A DNA stretch of 30,509 nucleotides, from the NCBI GenBank assembly GCA_035325905.1, contig DAOKYY010000036.1, positions 1-30,509 of the forward strand. The letters are read 5' to 3'. The position numbers and the translations under genes were made by a program. The notes under the pieces are model-generated. The model did no database searches and was not told the DNA's origin. It saw only the letters and a list, made by a program, of their open reading frames with translations. Origin of the DNA: DYGX01 sp035325905 (GTDB lineage: Bacteria > Chloroflexota > Anaerolineae > Aggregatilineales > Aggregatilineaceae). Shown in pieces: positions 22,753 to 30,509 of this stretch; within the stretch, counting starts at the first letter, position 1, and the number at the start of each line of letters is the position of its first letter.

Positions 22753-25700
22753 CTACTGGATGCCTGCCGCCTGGCGCACGGCCTGGAGCGTTTGCAGCGC
22801 CGTCAGGTTGCGCACGTTGTAACCGAAGCTCAGCGCCGGGTCGGTCAGGTTCCCCGCGCCCTCCGGCGCGGCGCTGAACGGGTCGCTGATGCCGCGCTCT
22901 TGCATAGCGCGCCACAGGTTCCACAGCGGCACGCCGGACTGCGTGGCGACCTCGACGATCGCGCGGTTGTACTCGGCAAGCTGTTCGGTCGTCGCGTTGC
23001 CGCCCGCCGGGATGGTCGCCAGCACCGGGATGACCCCGTACTGGCTCAGGCTGTCTGTCACCAGCACCTGCAATTCGCTGCGGAACTGGTCCGGGTTCAT
23101 GAAGGTCACGTTCGGCGCGCTGAAGCTGATCAGGGCGACAGCAGGCCGCGTCGCCGCGAACTCGCAGCCGAGCACGGTCGCCGCGCCGGTGCTCGCGCAC
23201 ACGCCGCTTGATGGGGCAGGCGCGCTCAGCGAGTCGATGGCGAACCCGGCTTCCGCCGCCACGCTATCGACATTCAGGCTGTTGGCCGCCGGATCGTCAG
23301 CGCGCACCGGCGTCGCGCGGTAGAGATCGATCAGCCCCTGGAGCGCCTGGAAGTTGTCCAGGTTGTACTGGTCCCCGGCGAACGGCGCCAGGAACTGGTC
23401 GCTGGCAACCGACTCGTCGCCGGCCTTGCTGAACGCCCCGGCCTGGTTGCCGAAGTTGCGCGCGCCGCTCTGGAACACCTGCGCCAGCATCGCCGCCGAC
23501 TGCTGGTCGATCTGCGGGATGACCGGGTAGGCGTTGAGGTCGAAGCTCGGCGCGGCGCTCGACACGTTGACGGTGAAGCTGGCGATTGTCACGCCGCCCA
23601 GCGCGTCATCCGCCGTCAGCTCGACGGTCGTCGTACCCGCGCCAACGCCGGTGAGGGTCACGCTCGTCGTGCCGGACGCCGAGGCGGTTGCGACCGTCTG
23701 GTCCTGCGAGATCGCGCTCAGCACGATCGCATCGCCGTCCGCGTCGGAGACCGACACCGGCACCTCGATTGTCTCGCCGGCCGCCAGCGTCTGCTCCGCT
23801 ACCGGCTCAATCACCGGCGCGCTATTCTGGCCCTCGACGATGACGAGGAACGTGACCGTCCCCAGGCCCCCCCGCCCGTCGCTGACATCGGCCGTAATGG
23901 TCGCCGTACCCTCGGCGTTGCCGCTGATCGCGATCTGCATCCCCGCCGCGACCGCGCTGGCGACCGCCGGGTTGTCCGACACGGCGGCCAGAGTGAGCGG
24001 ATCGGCATTGGGGTCGGTCGCATTGATCGGGACGTTGATCGTCTCGCCCACGTTCAGCCGCTGCTCGCCGACCGGCTCGACCGCCGGGGATTCGTTCGCG
24101 GCAGAGACCGTCGCGAAGAAGCTGACGACCGCCGGAGGATTGACGCCGTCCGAAACCGACAGCGTGATCGTCGCCTGTCCCGCGCCGTTGGCGTGCAGCC
24201 GGAGCGTGCCTGCCGCCGGGATCTCGGCGCTGGCAATCGACGCGTTATCGCTGATGACTTCGATTCCCAGCCGGTCGCCGTTCGGATCGCTGGCGACATA
24301 TGCCAGGTCGAGCACGTCGCCCACCGTCATAAACTGCTGGTCCAGCGGTAGCAGGATCGGCGGCTCGTTGACCGCGCCAACCGTCACCTGGAAGCTGACC
24401 TCCACTGGCGCGTTGTGACCGTCTGAGACGCTGAGCGTCACCGTCGCGGCGCCTGCCTGCCGGGCGCTCAGGGCGATGTTTCCAGACGCGTTCACCTGCG
24501 CCTCGACCACTGCGGAGTCGTCGGACTGCGCCGTAGCCGTCAGCGTGTCGCCATCAGGATCGACCGCGTTGTAGGGCACGTTGAGCGATTCGCCCGCCGT
24601 CATGGACTGCGGCCCGATCGCATCGACCGCCGGCGGACGGTTCGGCTGCTGCACGGTCACGGCGAACTGCACCGTCACCGGCGCGGTCCGGTTATCCTGC
24701 ACCGTCAGCACGACCGTCGCGATGCCTGGCTGCCCAGCCACCAGCCGGATGACCCCCGGCCCGGTGACGCTCGCCGCCACCACGCCGGGGTTGTTGGACA
24801 CGGCGCTCGCCGCGAGCGGGTCGTTGTCTGGGTCGGAGGCGTTATAGGCCACGTCCCGCGTCTCACCCACCATCAGAAGCTGCTCGCCGACCGGATCGAC
24901 CGCGGGCGGCCGGTTCGCCAGGCCAACAGTCACCAGAAAGACGGTGCTGACGACCCCGCCCCGCCCGTCATTGGCCGTGACCGTCACCGAAGCGTTGCCC
25001 TGCGCCTGCCCGGCCAGCCGAACCGTCGCGGCATTGGGCGCGCTCGCGAGCACGACGCCGTTGTCGCTGGAGATCGCGCTCAGCGTGATCGCGTCGCCGT
25101 CCGGGTCGGACACCTGCACGGCGATGTCTTTGGTCTGCCCGGCCTCGATCGTCTGGTTCACAATCGGGCTGATGCTCGGCGCGCGGTTCTGGCCGGAAAC
25201 CGTCACCGCGAAGGCGGCGCTCGACGCCCCGCCCCGGTTGTCGTTGACGCTGACCGTCACGACCGCTGAGCCGGCCGTCACGCCGCGCACGATGATTTCG
25301 CTGGGGCTGACCACCTCCGTTGTGGCGACCGCCGGGTTATTGGACGAGGCAAAAATCAGAATCGCGTCGCCGTCCGGGTCGCTGGACTGGATCGGGATGC
25401 GCGCCGCCTGGCCCGCCTCGACGCGCTGGTTGGCAATCGGGCTGATCTGCGGGATCTGGTTGGGGCGCTGGGTCTGCGTCGCGGTCGGGATGGCGGTCGG
25501 GCGGACGTTCGACACGCGGATGCCGCCCACCACGAACGCCGTGTCGGTGCCATCGCTCAGCCAGACATGCAGCCGCAGGCGGTAGCTGCCATCCGGCACG
25601 CTGGTCGTATTCCACGCGCCGAGAATACTGTTAAGCACCGGCACCGGGCGCGGCGCCGTGATCGGATACCACAGGTTGCTGGGGTTCGGCTCCGGCCCCC

Positions 25701-26103
25701 ACTCCAGCGCGTACTGGAGAAAGCGGGGGTGGCTCGCGCTGCCCGTAACCGTGACATAGCCCGCGATCTGGCCCCCGTCGACCGGGTACGAGATGCGCAC
25801 GTCGTAGGGTAGCGGCGTAGCGGGCTGGACAAACGGCGTCCAGGTGGGAATCGGCGTGTTGATGCGCGGCAGCACAAACTGCGTCGCCGTCGCCAGGGGC
25901 CGCTGCGTCGGCGATGGAAACGGCGTCGGGCTGGAAAGCATGCCGACCGCGCTCGTCGCCGGCGAGGCAGATGGCTGAATCGTCGGCGTAGAATCCGACT
26001 GATCGTCGTCACCGCCCGCAATACTGCATGCCAGCGTCGCCAGCAGCAGCATAGCGGCCACCAGCCCCAGCCCTAGCATTCTGGAACCCGCGTGAAGCTT
26101 CAT
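22753..26103 (-). CDS. Large lipoprotein: Ig-like repeats (7 x 91 residues) plus degenerate SGNH-like domain
   Basis: This 1116-residue surface protein has a lipobox at LATLAC26. A Thr/Pro/Ser-rich stalk (about 35-100) is followed by an Ig-like domain (about 101-200), a second short TP-rich linker, and seven cadherin/Ig-like repeats (215-847) with SDPDGD-type acidic turns likely to bind calcium. The last 265 residues resemble SGNH/GDSL hydrolases of Chloroflexota in order and strands, but the serine block reads AGDESVAS (894-901) instead of GDS and the GxND block reads SFSAPN (993-998). These changes suggest a non-catalytic binding domain. The start at ATG 26101-26103 has AAGGA upstream; the longer frame to 26178 lacks a signal peptide start. 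It is transcribed alone, from its own promoter. Its ligand is unknown. Confidence 0.9.
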   Translation of the reverse strand: MKLHAGSRMLGLGLVAAMLLLATLACSIAGGDDDQSDSTPTIQPSASPATSAVGMLSSPTPFPSPTQRPLATATQFVLPRINTPIPTWTPFVQPATPLPYDVRISYPVDGGQIAGYVTVTGSASHPRFLQYALEWGPEPNPSNLWYPITAPRPVPVLNSILGAWNTTSVPDGSYRLRLHVWLSDGTDTAFVVGGIRVSNVRPTAIPTATQTQRPNQIPQISPIANQRVEAGQAARIPIQSSDPDGDAILIFASSNNPAVATTEVVSPSEIIVRGVTAGSAVVTVSVNDNRGGASSAAFAVTVSGQNRAPSISPIVNQTIEAGQTKDIAVQVSDPDGDAITLSAISSDNGVVLASAPNAATVRLAGQAQGNASVTVTANDGRGGVVSTVFLVTVGLANRPPAVDPVGEQLLMVGETRDVAYNASDPDNDPLAASAVSNNPGVVAASVTGPGVIRLVAGQPGIATVVLTVQDNRTAPVTVQFAVTVQQPNRPPAVDAIGPQSMTAGESLNVPYNAVDPDGDTLTATAQSDDSAVVEAQVNASGNIALSARQAGAATVTLSVSDGHNAPVEVSFQVTVGAVNEPPILLPLDQQFMTVGDVLDLAYVASDPNGDRLGIEVISDNASIASAEIPAAGTLRLHANGAGQATITLSVSDGVNPPAVVSFFATVSAANESPAVEPVGEQRLNVGETINVPINATDPNADPLTLAAVSDNPAVASAVAAGMQIAISGNAEGTATITADVSDGRGGLGTVTFLVIVEGQNSAPVIEPVAEQTLAAGETIEVPVSVSDADGDAIVLSAISQDQTVATASASGTTSVTLTGVGAGTTTVELTADDALGGVTIASFTVNVSSAAPSFDLNAYPVIPQIDQQSAAMLAQVFQSGARNFGNQAGAFSKAGDESVASDQFLAPFAGDQYNLDNFQALQGLIDLYRATPVRADDPAANSLNVDSVAAEAGFAIDSLSAPAPSSGVCASTGAATVLGCEFAATRPAVALISFSAPNVTFMNPDQFRSELQVLVTDSLSQYGVIPVLATIPAGGNATTEQLAEYNRAIVEVATQSGVPLWNLWRAMQERGISDPFSAAPEGAGNLTDPALSFGYNVRNLTALQTLQAVRQAAGIQ
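23563..25461 (-). repeat. Seven tandem 91-residue Ig/cadherin-like repeats (273 bp each)
   Basis: Repeat starts fall at residues 215, 306, 397, 488, 579, 670 and 760, a period of 91 residues with one 90. Each begins N-x-(A/P)P-x-(I/V) with an (E/Q)Q strand, a G(E/Q) step and an SDPDGD-like turn, and ends VTVS(V/D)-x-DG. The repeats have diverged, so they are not recent copies. Calcium-dependent rigid stalks of this type hold a distal domain away from the cell. Confidence 0.88.
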
Positions 26104-26176
26104 CGAAGTCCTTCCCCCGCCGCCGCTCGCCACCTGTTCACGGGTTGATCGTGGCTTTCCGAGCCGCGTTTCGCTC

Positions 26177-26205
26177 ATTCTACAACCGTTCGCAAACCCT
26201 CACAA
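26177..26205 (-). promoter_or_regulatory. Promoter candidate for the repeat lipoprotein
   Basis: TTGTGA (26205-26200) and TAGAAT (26182-26177) on the minus strand are 17 bases apart and match 4/6 and 5/6 of the sigma-70 consensus. The start would be near 26170, giving a leader of about 67 bases. Confidence 0.5.
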
Positions 26206-26279
26206 CGCGGCAGCCTGACGGCGCCCTAACGCCTGACCCACCGCTCACCGCCTATTCGCGGCTGCGAAGCGGTCGTAGC

Positions 26280-26310
26280 AAAAAGCGAGCAGCCCCCTGG
26301 GGCTGCTCGC
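26280..26310 (-). terminator. Intrinsic terminator of rpoB
   Basis: On the minus strand a perfect 12-bp stem GCGAGCAGCCCC/GGGGCTGCTCGC (26310-26299 with 26296-26285, 2-base spacer) is followed by TTTTT (26284-26280). It lies 40 bases after the rpoB stop. It is the strongest terminator in the window and separates rpoB from the lipoprotein gene. Confidence 0.92.
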
Positions 26311-26349
26311 CTCGCATACGTCTGATGGTCGAGCGATGTTCGAGCGATC

Positions 26350-30267
<3,918 letters not shown>

Positions 30268-30426
30268 TCACTACTCCTCAAAGAGATAACCACCAACAGA
30301 GAAACCGGTGCAGGCCAAGGGGGTTAGTGGAGAAATCGCTGAGTCTCCTCTAGTGTCGAACACGGACTGCTGGTCTGAGGTTGATTTGGTTGTCGTTTGT
30401 CGACATCACGGGTTTGGGGTACAAGA
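30268..30426 (-). other. rpoB 5' leader, about 158 nt
   Basis: This is the stretch between the predicted transcription start and the rpoB ATG. It contains only short potential stems such as GGAGA (30347-30343) with TCTCC further on, and no recognised riboswitch, r-protein site or tRNA. GGAGTAGTG just before the start is the ribosome site. The upstream end of the window (30461-30509) contains nothing I can identify. Confidence 0.5.
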
Positions 30427-30432
30427 GAGATA

Positions 30433-30460
30433 AGTATAGCACGAATCGAGACGATGTCAA
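30433..30460 (-). promoter_or_regulatory. Strong sigma-70 promoter of rpoB
   Basis: Minus-strand TTGACA (30460-30455, perfect) and TATACT (30438-30433) are 16 bases apart. TGC directly before the -10 makes it an extended -10 box. It is the best promoter in the window, suited to high expression, and shows that rpoB has its own start here. Confidence 0.85.
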
Positions 30461-30509
30461 CGCTTTTTCTCGGCAGTTACCGCACGCCCCGCGCCGCTGG
30501 CGGGTCGAT

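Noticed and set aside
23563..25461. Periodic DNA in the lipoprotein as a possible CRISPR or satellite array
   Set aside because: The period is 273 bp, in frame, and the copies differ strongly in DNA; it encodes protein repeats.

Overview
This 30.5 kb G+C-rich window is chromosomal DNA from a bacterium that is probably a member of Chloroflexota. The assignment is an inference from style: Ser/Thr kinases with C-terminal propellers, lipoproteins with Thr/Pro-rich stalks, a type 2 IPP isomerase and overall gene content. No rRNA or other decisive marker is present, so the rank below phylum is open. Almost everything is on the minus strand. The plus-strand genes are a truncated 3' end at the left edge, hemW, acpP and one unknown gene. 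There is no tRNA, rRNA, CRISPR array, insertion sequence or phage gene.

Region 1 (1-6261) is a protein-phosphorylation module read right to left: a Ser/Thr kinase fused to an eight-repeat PQQ-type propeller, a PP2C phosphatase, a J-domain/VWA fusion, a zinc-ribbon/FHA protein, then (past an internal hairpin terminator) a 79-residue unknown and an OmpR-type response regulator. Kinase, phosphatase and phosphothreonine reader in one operon suggest a complete writer/eraser/reader circuit.

Region 2 (6262-9160) holds housekeeping genes. hemW is divergent from the kinase operon, and their -10 boxes overlap. fni is divergent from acpP, and acpP ends at a clear intrinsic terminator.

Region 3 (9144-21878) is a nearly gapless 12-gene minus-strand run that looks like an exopolysaccharide or surface-glycan operon with passengers. 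In transcription order it encodes: a DUF348/G5/propeller lipoprotein; a giant fusion of a glycosidase-like domain, a beta domain and a Wzy-type polymerase; a macro domain protein; a UDP-glucuronate decarboxylase-like SDR; a second Wzy/O-antigen ligase; a GtrA flippase-like protein; a single-domain response regulator; a GT4 glycosyltransferase; a small unknown; an acyl-CoA thioesterase; a BchI/MoxR-like AAA+ ATPase; and a membrane protein. A perfect hairpin overlapping a promoter-like sequence sits between the macro and decarboxylase genes.

Region 4 (21879-26349) carries a divergent unknown gene and a large lipoprotein built from seven 91-residue Ig-like repeats capped by a degenerate SGNH-like domain.

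Region 5 (26350-30509) is a complete rpoB with its own strong promoter, a leader of about 158 nt, a large internal insertion (residues about 985-1144) and an intrinsic terminator directly after it. rpoC does not follow, which is unusual.

The strongest candidates for new biology are the glycosidase-like/Wzy fusion coupled to the G5 lipoprotein, the J-VWA/FHA/kinase/phosphatase module, the degenerate SGNH lipoprotein, and the insertion in RpoB.
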